A stretch of DNA of 64,000 nucleotides, from the NCBI GenBank assembly GCA_019054805.1, contig JAHQIY010000014.1, forward strand, positions 1,426,001-1,490,000, written 5' to 3'. The translations under genes and the position numbers were made by a program. The DNA is from Brachionus manjavacas (lineage: Eukaryota; Rotifera; Eurotatoria; Ploima; Brachionidae). Positions 11,725-25,103 of this stretch are shown here, piece by piece (the first letter of the stretch is position 1; each line of letters opens with the position of its first letter). The notes below the pieces were generated by a model that had not been told where the DNA came from, searched no databases, and was given only the letters and a program-made list of their open reading frames with translations.

Positions 11725-13010
11725 AAGTAAGAAGAAAAAAATAAAAAAGAGAAAAAATAAAAATGAAATTTTTTGTGTTTTTGTGTTTTTTTTTTTTAAA
11801 TGAAAAAATTATTACCTAAAAATAAAATTTTAAATTAAAAAAGCAACGTTAGTTCAAAAATAGGAAAAAGAATGAAAGTTAGAAAGCAACTTGGACCAAA
11901 ATTTAAGAATTTCTTTTATTTTGAATTAGCTCATTTAAGAGAATTCTGTAATGTAAAGATTTTAAATTGCAAAGACAACCAAATTGAATCAGATAAAACA
12001 TCATTACTAATCAGATTAATCTTAAGATTTTCTTAAATTTGGTTTATATTTGTTGTAATTTTTGAGGTTTTAATTTAAACTACTTAGAAATAAGTACCAA
12101 ACAATGACTCATTAATATCAAAGGGATTCTAATGGAAAGCAGAGATTCAAATTTTCTTTTTAGCTTAGTCTTCAAAAATTAAAAGTATCAATATCTAAGA
12201 AAAAAAAATGATCTAAAATAAAATTCCATCCCCTTTAAATTAATAAGTGAGATAAGAGCTAATTTGTATCCAAAATTTAGACTCATAATTTTCTTTATAA
12301 AGGGTTCGCTTATTGCAGTTTTCAAAAAAATTTATCGAAGATTTCCGAATTTTAGCTTGATTAAAATGAAACCAGCACCTGTAAAATTTTGCATTTTCAA
12401 ATTTATGCTTAAAGCCTGAATCATGGCAAGTTCAAAATTTTTAAGTGTCTCTTTTACGATGACCATTTTATTATTGAAAAAAAAAATCATTCTGTTCATC
12501 CTTGTAAAGGCTTTAATGAAGGTTTTTTCCATAGTGGCAGTATTCTTTTATATCAATTTATCTATTTAATTTATACGTTAATCTTTTAAAGCTTTATCAA
12601 AAGTTAAATTAGAAAAGCCTGCTTTGTTTGAGTACTCAAGTTTTGATTAATTTAAAAGACATTTTAAATTTAAATTTTTTATGAGCTAAGATTATTTGAG
12701 CAGTAAATAAAATTATCTTACCCTAAAAAAAAAATTTAAAAAGCAGTAAAATTAATTAATGTGCAGGAATAAAAAATAAAAGTGATAATAACCTTAAGTT
12801 ATCCGCTAATAGAATGAAATGAACAGAAACTATACTTAATTGAACCCAATAAAATGTATTTTGATCAGTTAATTGAATTATTAAACCCAATAAAATGAAT
12901 CTTGATCAGTAAATTGATTTATTAGTTAATAGTCTAATTTTTTTCGGCCCTATCTATTTAAATGTCTTTCTTTTTCCGTTGTAAATAAATTCGAATCTCG
13001 AATCATTTGA
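11725..13010. other. AT-rich sequence with a short tandem duplication
   Basis: No gene is supported. Around 12845-12924 a unit of roughly 43 bp containing cccaataaaatg and ttgatcag occurs twice in tandem with several differences. A 66-codon minus-strand frame at 12332-12532 has no recognisable features and is probably chance. Confidence 0.5.
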
Positions 13011-13649
13011 TCATTATCATTCAATTCTGTTTTCTATGTGGAAAATGACATTAACTCTGATAATTGGAAGAAAAGTCAATGCAATTGTCCAGCATTTTTA
13101 AAAAGAAACATGTGCAAACATATATATAAGTCTTTGATTGGAACTATTCTAGATTATTCTTTTCCTTGTCTTAACTCTCTTTCAGAAACTAATATCAAAA
13201 GGTTAGAAGTAATCCAAAATTCAGCAGTTCGTTCTATACTAAAACTAAGATATGATACTCCCTCCAACATATTACATAATGAGGCATATAATAAACTTAA
13301 ACTACTAACAGTCTCAAATCGACTTTTTGAGTTGAGTGAGAGATATGTTAGGGCAGGATTGAGCCATTCTGTTCCATTAACTGTTAGACTGGTGGAAGAA
13401 TATAACAGAGGTTTCGAATCAAGATACATCGAGTACCCAACTCCATTGTGTAATTGCTACCTAACTATTTCTTCTTTTTTTCCTGAATCATCAAATAATT
13501 AAAATATGTATTCTGTTACTCTCTATCAAAATTTATCTAATTTTAATTTTAATATTTATCTACTTTTTAAGTTATATTAATTTAACTTTATTTTTTTCTT
13601 ACTTTTTATTTTTATTTCATTTTATTTAACTTTATTTTAATTTTTTATT

Positions 13650-13684
<35 letters not shown>

Positions 13685-14085
13685 CTGAAGGAGCTCTAGC
13701 TCGGTACAGATATACAAATAAATAAATAAATAATAAACATATAATTGCAATTGCAGCAATGAAACACATAGTTACGATACCAATTGCAGCCAAACAAGTG
13801 TTGATTGATGGTAAAAAACCAAAAGGGCGTCCTCCGTTAGCCAAAAATGCAATGGTTTATCAGCCTAAAGATATTATAATGTCACAAGCAACAACAAGTA
13901 CCCCAGCAAAGAGTAAACCAACCGCTAAGCCTGCTCGCAAACGAAAACAGACTGAAGTTACTGAAAATACTGATAAAAATAAAAAGCCAAAGATCAGTAA
14001 TAAAAAGCCTAAAATAGGTGAAAATCAGGTAAGTGATTTAATTCTTAAAGCTAAAAGAGGACGTGGTAGACCTCGCAAAAATTAA
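13011..14085 (+). pseudogene. SWIM zinc-finger/AT-hook protein tail (MULE-type transposase C-terminus), split by a LINE
   Basis: Positions 13011-13124 encode NWKKSQCNCPAFLKRNMCKHI, a SWIM zinc-finger CxCxnCxH pattern as found near the C-terminus of MULE transposases and related host genes. The matching continuation resumes at about 13744 (IAIAAMKHIVTIPIAAKQV) and runs to the stop at 14085. It contains two AT-hook-like motifs (KPKGRPPL and KRGRGRPRKN) and a Lys-rich linker. A 610-bp 5'-truncated LINE sits between, flanked by a 9-bp duplication aaacatata (13116-13124 and 13735-13743). Ignoring the insertion, the reading frame is continuous across the target site. No N-terminal transposase domain is visible upstream: a stop occurs at 13008-13010, so this is a remnant or the last exon of a larger gene. 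Confidence 0.75.
13125..13734 (+). mobile_element. 5'-truncated LINE inserted in the SWIM gene
   Basis: The insert encodes the C-terminal tail of a LINE reverse-transcriptase protein (IKRLEVIQNSAVRSILKLRYDTPS and following, to about 13500). A pyrimidine-rich 3' UTR with a long T run (13645-13680), a palindrome GAGCTCTAGCTC (13691-13702) and an AAATA-repeat tail come next. A 9-bp target duplication brackets it. The flanking gene frame resumes exactly, so the boundaries are well defined. Confidence 0.85.
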
Positions 14086-15684
14086 TACTACTACTACATC
14101 TTACACTTCTTTTTTATTTAAATGTTACTTGATTTAAAAGCTTTTTCTTTGAATAAAAAATACTTTTTCTGTTCAATAAAATTTATTTTTACTACCGCTT
14201 TTATTTTTTTTCTCACCGTTATAACTATTTTTTGGGTCCTATTAATTATTTATTTTCTGCTCATATAATTTAATATCCGTTTAATATTATTTACTGCTCA
14301 ATTAATACTCGTCCATTTTTTTTTAGCTATATCTTTTAGTTTTTTAGTTTATAAATAAAATATTTAAAAAAAAATAACTAATTTTAACATTAATCTCTGA
14401 AGTTATAGTCTTCGGTGCGCAACGAATGAGGTTTAGACAATGAGAAAGTAAAAATCCTTTCTGAACTCATTGTTCTTTTTGATAATTAGAATAAAGATTT
14501 TAATTAATCAGTAGTTTAATTAATAATTTAAGAATAAAAATATTTCCCTACTCTTCAGTATACTTATACAATTCCTTTCTTCGCTCCAAATCCGGTCTGT
14601 TTTTTAATAAAATCATTTAAATAACCAAAAAGGGCAAAAAAGAGTAGGATCAAATAAAATAAAATTCTGTTTAGGTACAAAGAAATTAAAAATGAAAATT
14701 GTTTTTTAAAAATTTGAATTTTTTTGATATCTCATTGTCTGTCCATGCAACGATGCCTAATAACAGGTTTCTTAACTTTAATTTTCGAGAAAAATGCATT
14801 CTGCTGGAAACTTTCTATTTTGATAAAGATCATGAAATTATAATGTTTGGTGTAAATGAGTTTTACGAGTTATGAAGGCATTATCAAAATACCATCGTTT
14901 AGTAATAAAATGTTCATGCCAATCGGTGAAATAAATACTAAAATACAATTATCATTCTGTATGCAATAGGAAAAAGGGCTCATTATTTATTGTGCCATTA
15001 AATCATTAATTAGAATGTTGTTTACGTTTATCTCGTTATTAGGCTTCGATATGTTTATGTGGTATCTTTAACTATTCTTTATTTGTTATAAATGGCTTCC
15101 AAAATTCAGCTAGTTCTTTAATATATTTTTTCATCAAAGGCTGATAATATTTGTTTTGTGCGCCTCGACAAGATGATTTTCATGATGTGCTGAGAGTTGA
15201 GTTACTTATTTGGAATGGTCTAAACAATCAACCTCAAAACTTGGAAATCTCCGAATTTTAGTTTTGGTAACTTTTATAAACTTATAAAATTTATCCATAT
15301 CCTTTATAAATTAAACTGCTAAACAATCAATAAACAAAAATTCAATTTGATGACCTAAAATCTAAGTTTAAAAATTTTCTAGAGCCAAAAAATAGTTTGA
15401 TTTTATTAATGAAATTATCCAAAAAATTTAAGAGTCGTTTAAAAGAAAGACTGCTACATCACAAGACTATGCCATAATTCATTTTGCTAATAAAATTTTT
15501 AAACCTCAATTTGAAAATTTTAACAACATCAAAATACTTCTGCTGGTACAATTATCAATCAAAATTGAAATAATTCAAAAAATTCTTTGAGTTTCCAGTC
15601 ACAAAGAAAACTATGAAAATTTATAGATGATATATTTATTGAATTATTAAATGATTTTTTTACTATTCAAATAATTTTTGGCAA
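14086..15684. other. AT-rich spacer, no gene
   Basis: No supported gene in 1.6 kb. On the minus strand near 15080-15180 an open stretch of 35 codons (ending EFWKPFITNKE) precedes a stop and could be a transposon scrap, but I cannot name it. Two short inverted segments containing gacaatgaga occur near 14436 and 14745 and might be old TIRs. Confidence 0.4.
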
Positions 15685-15685
15685 T

Positions 15686-17345
15686 GTGAAATTTTAGTAC
15701 AAAAATTAAAGTTCAAAAAAGAAAAACGTTTTAATTTTTTTTCTAACGGATGACAAATTTAAATCGAGACGATTTTTAAGTATCAATTGCAATGCTATTT
15801 TAAATTTTTTAAATCTCTTTCTATTTTGTAAATTTAATTTTAAATACGAAAAAAAAAAATCATTCAATTTGAATTAAAAATGACCAAAATAAATTCATCT
15901 AAAGAAGAGGCCCTAAGAATTCGAGTGTACGCTTTTTTTAACGAAAATAGATCACTTGGAAAGATTTTCACTGTGAGGCATTTTATTGCAGAATAAATTC
16001 CAAGGAGTACTGTTTACCGAATTTTAAAACGTAGTGAATATTTTTCACCAGAAAGGAAACAAGGATCTGGTCAAACACCGAAAAAGATGACTAAAGTACA
16101 ACTCAATAAGCTAAAAAAAGCTTTTGATCACAAAGAAAAAATCAGTCAGCGTCAAGCAGCCAAAAAGTTTGATATAAGCCTGCAAATGGTATCAAAATTG
16201 TTGAAGAAGCTTAAAATAACACCTAGAAAAAAGATGAAGATCCCTGACCGAACCGAAACGAAAATAAAAGTAGCTAGAGTTAAATGTAGAAATTTGTATT
16301 TAAAAAATCCAAATATTTCCTGGATTTTAGACGATGAATCCTATTTCACTCTCAGTCATGGTAAAATTAATGGAAATGATATATTTTACTCAAGGAACAT
16401 TGCTGAAACACCAGCAAGTACAAAATATACCCCTGTTAAGAAATTTGAGAAAATATACCCCTGTTAAGAAGAGCAGAAATTACTTGTTTGGTTGGTCATT
16501 TCTGAGAGGAGTATTTTGGCGCCAATCATACGAAAAAGTGGAATTTCAGTCGACCAAACTGTCTATTTAGACTTTATAAAGCGTCGAGTCATTCCTTTTA
16601 TTAAAAAGCATCATTCAAACGGCAACTATAAGTTATGGCCCGACTTGGCGAGCTTTCATTATGCCAATACAGTGGTTAACTACTTGATTGACCATAATAT
16701 CAGATTTGTGCAAAAATGAGAAAACCCTGCAAATGTGCCAGAAGTACGACCAATTGAAGATTTTTGGTCCATTTTAAAGGGGAAAGTGTATGAGAATGGC
16801 TGGAGTGCAAAAAACTTAGAACTAAGGAATAAAATATGACTTTGTACAAGAAATATGGACCAAAATCTCGTATAGGACCTTTTAGCCTCTACATTAAAAC
16901 GACTCAATAATATTCGAAGAAATGGACTTATTAAAAAATTCTGCAAAATAATTGCACACTTGATTGGAATACTTTTTAATGGGATGCAAAATGCAGAAAA
17001 TTGCATAGTATTTTCGAGACTTATTTTACCGCATTAAGCAAATTTGCTTATAATTAAGCATTTTACAGAACTGAATTATCTCTTTTAGTAAAAAAGTTAT
17101 TCTAGTTTTTCTGAATTGAAATGATCGATTTGAAACGAAATTCACAACCCCTTAAAAAAAGATAAAAGTATAAATAAAAACTAGAATAAAAATGCTGTAT
17201 TCTCTCAAAATTTCTTTTTATTTTGATAAATATTAAAGGATTTATGACCTTTTAAAGTTCGTCTCGATTTTATTTTGTCACCCGTTAGAAAGAAAATTAA
17301 AACGTTTTTCTTTTTTGAACTATAATTTTTGTACTAAAATTTCAC
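15686..17345. mobile_element. Tc1/mariner-superfamily transposon with about 88-bp TIRs
   Basis: The left arm from 15686 (GTGAAATTTTAGTACAAAAA) and the right arm ending at 17345 are reverse complements for about 88 bp, with few differences, up to the block TCGAGACGA. Between them lies a degenerate DDE transposase reading plus-strand. The right flank shows TA next to the terminus; the left flank does not, so the TA duplication is only half preserved. Total length is about 1.66 kb, slightly above the usual 1.3 kb because of the long TIRs. Confidence 0.88.
15880..17035 (+). pseudogene. Mariner-type DD37E transposase, inactivated
   Basis: The frame starts at the ATG at 15880. A helix-turn-helix region follows (ISQRQAAKKFDISLQMVSKLLKK), then the first catalytic block WILDDESYF, the second LWPDLASFHYA, and a third PIEDFWSILKGKVYENGW. 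Counting from the second Asp to the Glu of PIED gives 37 intervening positions, that is DD37E spacing as in the mosquito-type lineage of the IS630-Tc1-mariner superfamily. In-frame stops occur after FIAE (about 15995), at 16465-16467, at 16717-16719 and in the region after NLELRNKI. The stop at 16465 lies in a 24-nt partial tandem duplication of the kytpvkk segment. The element cannot move on its own. Confidence 0.88.
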
Positions 17346-17346
17346 G

Positions 17347-17823
17347 TAACCATAATTTTAAAGATAATAATAAGCAAAAATTTAATAAAAAAAGTTTTAT
17401 TACTGTTTATTTTTTTCAATTGATTTTAATAATTACATTCACAATTCAAAATTTATTTAGACGCTTGATTTAAGGCGAACATTAATTCACTTCTTTCTCA
17501 ATAGAAAGACTTATATTTTTTATTCTATAATTTTCCTATTAATTTAAAAAGTACTTAATAGCCCTATAACTAGACAAAAAGTAGCTTGAGTAAATTTAAA
17601 ATCCAAGAAAATTTTAAACAATCCGATCACATAAATAAGGTCTTTTTTAGAGCTGATACACTGAATAAACAATTGAGCATGAATTTACACTAAAACTTTC
17701 ACAATAAACTTAATTAGTCCATGATTTAATCCATTTCAGACGATTTTAAGTCAGATTCTTCATATTTAAGAAATATGGTAACATTTCCAAAGTTATTAGT
17801 AGCTACTTATAAAAAGTCGAAAC
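17347..17823. other. AT-rich spacer
   Basis: This stretch contains no recognisable gene, repeat or RNA. Confidence 0.5.
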
Positions 17824-18366
17824 TTGGCTCTACAAATGGAGACTAAAAATTGCTTTAACTCTCAAGTAAAGTTTATCCGGTCTAGATGTCAAGATAGACT
17901 AAATATTATCAAAATTCTGTCACATAAATCATGCAAACTCAATGGTAAAACTTTAGTAGGGGTTTATAATGCTCTCATGGGTTCAATTAAAGATTATAGT
18001 TTTTTTATTAACCTAGTCTCAAAAAAAAATATCCAAAGGTTACAAGTACTTCAAAATATCTCAATCAAGTCTGTTGACCATCTTCCCTTTGACACCCCGT
18101 CGGAAATTTTCTATAATTTTCTTGAAGAAATTAAACTAGATACAATCAAGTTAAGGCCAGTAAAACTGATTATTAGATACTTAAAAAGTCACAAAAATAC
18201 TTTAATAACGAGCCTTTCGAAAGAATACGTTGATGTATTTGTTGAAAATTCAAAAACTTTAAAATTCCCTTGTCACTTGTCTCAAATATTTTGCAGCAGG
18301 AGACAGTCCAAAGCTTGTAACTTTTCTAAAATTTATTTGTCATTTGTTCTTTTTGAAATTATTTAA
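17824..18366 (+). mobile_element. LINE reverse-transcriptase C-terminal fragment
   Basis: A 180-codon frame resembling the region after the catalytic core of LINE ORF2 proteins: KNCFNSQVKFIRSRCQDRLNIIK, then LVGVYNALMGSIKDYS, then IQRLQVLQNISIKS. The last block parallels IKRLEVIQNSAVRS of the LINE in the SWIM gene, so both belong to the same broad clade, at considerable distance. There is no YADD motif and no endonuclease, so it is a 5'-truncated copy. The downstream sequence is AT-rich without a clear tail. Confidence 0.75.
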
Positions 18367-19295
18367 ACTCTAACTCTATTTAAAAATTTTTCTATCAGTG
18401 GCGAAAAGAGTTTGATTACTCGGAGTCTTTTAAAAATTTATAGAATAAACTATTAAAAAAAAAATAAATTGTAATTAATGAGTTGATTCAAGAATGAAGC
18501 AAAGATGAAAATACTAAGTTTTTCATGATTGAGTCATTTTTTAATGTTCTGAAGAGAAAAAATGAAGATATCCTGGTTTTAATCCAAAAAATTTTTCCTG
18601 CATAAAAATGAGATGATTCATAGATGAAACATTCATGAAGTCATCGATTTTAGCATGACTGGGTTTCAGTTTTATTCTATTAAAAACTTATGCTTCAAAA
18701 ATTAAATTTAAATTTAAACAAAAAGTTCAAATTAACTGCAAATTTTATTATAAAACAAATCAAAAATCTTATTTGAATTTAAATTAAATTAATTTTTTAG
18801 AATATGAATTTGACTCAAACTTCGACTTCAAAGTTCAAATAAAAAGCAAAAAAAAGACTCTAGGTTTAATTTTCTATAAAAAAATTCAAAAAATATAAAC
18901 ATATTAAAAGTTTTTTTACATTAATATTTATTATTTGAATTTTTTGGACAAAAATTTCAAAGTTTAATAAGTTAATTAATAAAAAAAAAAAGTTTTATTT
19001 ATTAAAAATTAAAAATAGTAATTTTTCCTAATAAAATATTATTGTATTTATTTGGTCCAAGAGATTGAAAGCACTTGACTTCAAGCAACTTAAATTTTTG
19101 AATAAACAAACTGGTTTTTGAAGATGAACTGGTCTACTAGGCCTAGCTCTTCTAATTTCTAGATTATTAAAATTGTTAAGTTAGTAAAGACAAAATTTGA
19201 ATTTCGGTTTATAAAAGGCTACTACTTACTCAATTATTAATTTGATGTTGATTAGAGATTTAAAAATCCGTTGATAAGCATAAAATATTTTTGAT
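18367..19295. other. AT-rich region upstream of iRhom B
   Basis: About 930 bp without a gene. It precedes the second iRhom start codon and may hold its promoter; no motif is distinctive enough to annotate. Confidence 0.5.
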
Positions 19296-22200
19296 ATGAA
19301 TTACGAGGACCAAGAGATAGAGATTGAAATTGAAAGAGAAAAAGAGAATGCACTTCCCTTTCCATCTGTTGTTGCACCAATCACTGTCACAAATCTAGAC
19401 CAAGACAAACCATTGCAAGAGGCTGAGAACAAAAATGTTGAAAGATGGAAAAGTTTGGTTCAAGCTTCGAAAATATTTTTTGGAATCGACACTAAAACTG
19501 AGCCTGAATCAAATTCGCCAATTTACACAAACAAAACGTTGGTTAATTGGAACGAGAGAACTCTAAAAGTCCTAAAGAATAAGAGAATATTCGGCGGAAA
19601 AATAAAAGAATCTGCACTGAAGCAATTCATAGAGGAAATCGATGAAAATTTGCTAGATGAAGGTGATTCGTATAGATATTTTAAGATTACAAATAGAGTT
19701 TTGCCAAAAAGGCGTCAAGATAATTTGACAAGTTTTTTAGGAAATAAATTAGGATTTGTTTTTCAGGTAATTTCTTAATAACAAATTTAATAAGATTAAA
19801 TGTGACGAAATTAATAATTAAGAAACCAAAAGATGTTCACCAAAATATCCAAGTAAAGTTAAAAATTAAAGAAATTCCTTTACTAGATTCTAAATTTATA
19901 AGGCTGAAAGATTTGTTCCTGTTGATGAGGACTTGCCTGATTTTAGAAAAGACGAACAAACAGAAGCAGAAGGCAACGTTGAAGGACCATGGGATGCTTT
20001 TACAAATGCTTGTGCAAACAGAAGGATTCCTGGTATGGGATTTTTTGGTCGTCTATTTGACTACACTTTTGATCCGAGCAAAGACTCGGACCTTTATTCA
20101 CAATTAATAAATACAACTATAAATCACAGGGCTTATTTTACTTATTGGTAATAATACTTTGATTTTTTTGAATTTTTTTTGATTTTTAATATTTTCTAAA
20201 AGGGTTACTTTTGTGCAAATTTTAATTTTTTTTGGGTCCTTAATAGCATATGGACTTGCACCCATTGGCTTTACTTCTACTTTTAAAGAAAAATATGTGA
20301 CTACAATTAATTTAGAAAAACAATTATTGAATTATGAAGTGAAAGAAAACTTTTGGATTGGTCCGTCTGCCAAAGATCTGGTTCATCTGGGTGCAAAATA
20401 CGCCCCATGTATGAGAAACGATTCGGATATTTACAAGAGAATTGAGCAAGATCGATTGATTGAAAGAGAAACTGCTTGTTGTATAAGAAATGATAAGGGT
20501 GGATGTGTACAGACAACACAAGAAAAATGCTCAGTATTTCTACTTTAAAACTTCAATAAACTTTTTAGCTAATTTTTACTGTTTGTAGAAATTGTTTTCA
20601 AAATGGGATAAATGGAAGAATGGAAGTGAAATTTCGATCAAAAGAAAGCGAACTTCTGGTAGTGTTTGTGGTCAAGATCCTGAGTAAGATTTGTATTATA
20701 ATTTTATTTCATTTTAAACAGGTAAAATATTAAGCCGTCATTTAAATAAAAAAATTTGATTTTCATTTATAAAGATTAAACGGGGTCGAGGGCAGAGCCC
20801 TGGTTTAGAGATTCGAGTATGTTGTAGATTAGAGAACTAAAATTAAAATTAATAATTAAATTTTTAAAAAATTAAAATCTTTAATTTAATTATCCTTATG
20901 AAGATTTTGTTTATTTGTTGACAATTTAGTTATTAATAAGACGGATTAATATGCATCCTTTTAAAACAAACTCTGAAGATTTATCAGACTCAGATATTTG
21001 ATGCAACTTTTAATCTTGCATTATGTTGCATTTACAGAACTAAATTTAAACCTTTAGAAAAAAACTTATTCAATTTTTTTAAATTTTTTTCTTTTCTTTT
21101 TATCATTTTGTACTGAATTTCACAAAACCAGTATGTTGTAGATTAGAGAACTAAGATTAAAATATGTTTAAATTAAAATTAATAATTAAATTTTTAATAA
21201 ATTAAAATCTTTAATTTAATTATCCTTATGACGATTTTGTTTATTAATTGACAATTTAGTTTTTAATAAGACGGATTAATATGCATCCTTTTAAAAATAG
21301 AAAAAAGCCAAAAAAAAGATAACTAATTATTTTTGATGTTTTTTAAGTTTTTGTAGCGATCCGGATTCCAAAAATTGGATAGATGACATTACTCAGTGGC
21401 CGGTAAATTAATTTTGGCAAAAAAAGAAAAAAAGATTTGAATTTTTTTATGCCTGAAGATTTGCTCACAGCCTTCTTTGATAATAAATTCTTCAGTAGAA
21501 AAAAATCAACACATGTTTTGTGAAGTGATAGGTCGTCCGTGTTGCATTGGACTGCAAGGCCAATGTGTCATAACTACTCTAGAGCATTGTGACTTTATGA
21601 GAGGATATTTTCATGAGGAAGCCAGTTTGTGTTCCCAAGTTGATTGCATGCAAGATGTGTGTGGTATGATGGACTTTCTTGATCCAAAAAGTCCCGACCA
21701 GGTCTATCGACTTTTCACATCAATATTCATTCATGCTGGGTAATTAATAAACAATTAATAAAAATAAAAAATTTTAAATTTTCATTTATAAAGAATAATT
21801 CAGCTACTGATTTCGATATTTTTTCAATTTTTTATTTTGAGAGATCTAGAAAATCTAGCTGGATGTCTTCGCATCGGTATAATTTATTCAGGCTCTGGAA
21901 TACTAGGAAATCTAGCATCTGCTATTTTTTTGCCCTATCAAGCAGAGGTACATTTGAATTGATTGACTTTTTTTATTTCTTTTCTTAATTATTTTTTTTT
22001 AAATTAAAGGCAGGACCTGCTGCAAGTCATTTCGGCATTTTGGCATGCTCATTCATTGAGCTTTTTCAAATATGGTACTTTTTTTCCAAAGTATTTATTC
22101 CAGATTTTAAATTAAAGTTTCAATTTAAGGAAGTTATATGAGAATCCATGGATTCCATTTTCTAAACTCATCTTGTTTATGATTTTGCTATTTATCATTG

Positions 22201-22490
22201 GTTTGTTGCCAATGATTGACAATTTTGCCAACATATTCGGCTTCATTTCAGGTCTTATTCTTGGAACAATATTTTTTCCAAATGTAACTCTTAATGGAAA
22301 AATAAAACTAAAAAGAGTGTTTATTATTAGCTTATCAATTTTTGGCTTAATTATCTATGTAGGTTCACTAGTGAGTCTGTTTTACCTTAAGCCTTTAAAC
22401 AATTGTGAATGGTGCAAATTTATCAGTTGTCCTTTAGGACGAGAATTTTGTCTTGAAATGGATTTTAATGTAATAAGAGTAAATCAGTAA
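19296..22490 (+). CDS. Inactive rhomboid protein iRhom, copy B (10 exons)
   Basis: Paralogue of the gene at 7125. Exons 19296-19766, 19823-19852, 19903-20147, 20203-20533, 20589-20683, 21357-21402, 21459-21739, 21794-21947, then two exons to 22490, give a continuous 692-residue frame. It has one extra 30-bp exon compared with copy A. The N-terminal region ([13 protein letters not shown] and following), the TM1-proximal loop ([12 protein letters not shown]) and the last about 70 residues differ from copy A. Exons 21357 to the first part of the last exon, with their introns, are almost identical to it. The same catalytic replacements are present (GPAASH; Asn at the TM6 His position). It faces thymidylate synthase tail-to-tail 204 bp away. 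Both copies look intact and probably expressed. Confidence 0.92.
20968..21137. mobile_element. Right half of the hAT-like MITE, in iRhom B intron
   Basis: This segment matches only the right part of the MITE in iRhom A (from aaactctgaa onward to the terminus ending ttcacaaaacc). It lacks the left terminus. It is preceded by a copy of the intron sequence that in copy A lies downstream of the MITE, and is followed by a second copy of that same sequence. The arrangement marks a recombination junction rather than an independent insertion. Confidence 0.75.
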
Positions 22491-22694
22491 AAAAAATGAT
22501 CTTTTTTGAAAGGACATTCCTTTTTATATTATTTTTGAACTGAGTATTAAATTTTTTAAAGTTTTTTTATCTGATTTTTAAACGATTTTAATTGATTATT
22601 ATATTTATAAAAAAAATATTCAAATTTATTCTGTGTTTAGTTTTAAAAAAAAAATTGATCATTTTTATAAATAAAAATTTAAATCCTAATTTAT

Positions 22695-23655
<961 letters not shown>

Positions 23656-25103
23656 TTGAAGCAAATAGTGGATTACAAAGTGATTGAAGAAAGTAGAAAT
23701 CAAAAGAGGCAGAAGATCTGTCTTGGCTTTTAAAAATAGTCTCGTAGTTCTTTTAAATACATTTACATTTATAAGTTTTGTTTTGTTTTTTAGATAATGT
23801 AAATTCAAATATGGATTAAATTAATTCAATTTTAATAATTTTTTTATATTTAACTAAAATTATTTATATGAAAAATAAACTTTGAGATCAAAAAATTATA
23901 CAATTTTGCTGAATATGATTTTTTAATCAAAAAAATTTCCATGGTTGACCATCGCCAATCATTTAAAAAGTTTCAGACTTTGGCAGGTTTGTTGAGTCAA
24001 TATTTTGCAAAAATTCCAGACATCAATTTCCTGTAAAAAAGGCTCACGTTCGAGCCAGTGTTAGCTAATTTCTCATTTTTTTGGTGACAAGTTTAATGGA
24101 ATTTTAAAAATAATTACTTGACTCTATTTTAAGGCGTAGTTTTATATCATTGACAAATTTGGTGTTAAATGGAAAAGAATAAAATAATTATGCTGTTGTC
24201 ATATTATCTATAAAATTCATCAATTCTTTTTAAAGGAAAAGGCATATGTTAAAGAGGAGAAAAGTAAACATTTTTCCTTACCTGTGAGCCCTAAATTGAA
24301 CCTATTTTGAAACCAAATTGATTTCTGAATGATTTTTAAAAATTAAAATTAAGTTTTTATTAAAATTAAAATATAAAATTTCCTTATTATTTTAAAATAA
24401 AATCTTCGTCAATAGTTCAAAACAATATAATAATATGTGACCGATCATAATGTAATAAATGATTACATATTATGTGGAGATTAATATTATTTGGTCTCTA
24501 CAAATACTTAAATGATCCCCTCAAATGAATAAAAATGTTTACGAAATCGATTTATTGTCGACTGATTTTAATCAATTTTTTATCATCATTATTATTTTTA
24601 TTCCAATTTAAAGCAATTTATATTCAAAAATAATCTTTATTTTCAACTAAATGATTTTTACTTTTTAGTTTTGTGGTCTCTTTATTGAAAAACATTACTT
24701 TTATTTTAAAGAATTTTAAAAATTTAATTTTTTTTTATATTTTTAAAAAAATAAAACAATTTTAAACAATCGATTAAAAAAAATTAATACACCAAGCTAC
24801 AAATCAGACGAATCATCATCAAGCGAAGATGAAATACCAAAAATAGCTTTTATACAAATCCCTATCAATGTTTGAAAGCGAAATAAGATAATTTACCAGA
24901 GACATTGGCGATAAAAAACAATACTTTTTTTTTAAATCAAACAAGCAAATGTTGATATAAACAATTAAAAAATCCATAAAAGTATTTTTTAAATTGAAAT
25001 TCACTTAAAAATATGAATCAAAATTTAAATTATTAAAATTAATTTTATTGAGTATATATGATGAATTTAATTGAGAAAAAATTATTTACAAAAAAATTTA
25101 AAT
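23656..25103. other. Intergenic region TYMS / PRIM1
   Basis: AT-rich, with no supported gene. Near 24450-24480 a short imperfect inverted repeat is seen (cataatgtaat..attacatattatg). A minus-strand peptide ending DDDSSDL before a stop at about 24797 looks exon-like but lacks credible upstream exons. Confidence 0.45.

Noticed and set aside
12332-12532. 66-codon minus-strand frame
   Set aside because: Low complexity, no homology recognised and no splice partners.
14405-14765. Possible TIR pair around gacaatgaga
   Set aside because: Only about 10-15 bp match with interruptions, not distinguishable from chance by eye.
16680-17006. Minus-strand frame of 108 codons in the mariner element
   Set aside because: Antisense of the transposase third catalytic block.
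24797-24925. Minus-strand peptide ending SSSLDDDSSDL before a stop, with an apparent 36-bp intron upstream
   Set aside because: The acidic tail looks like a real C-terminus, but the only upstream exon would be about 30 bp of Phe/Leu codons and no further exons were found.
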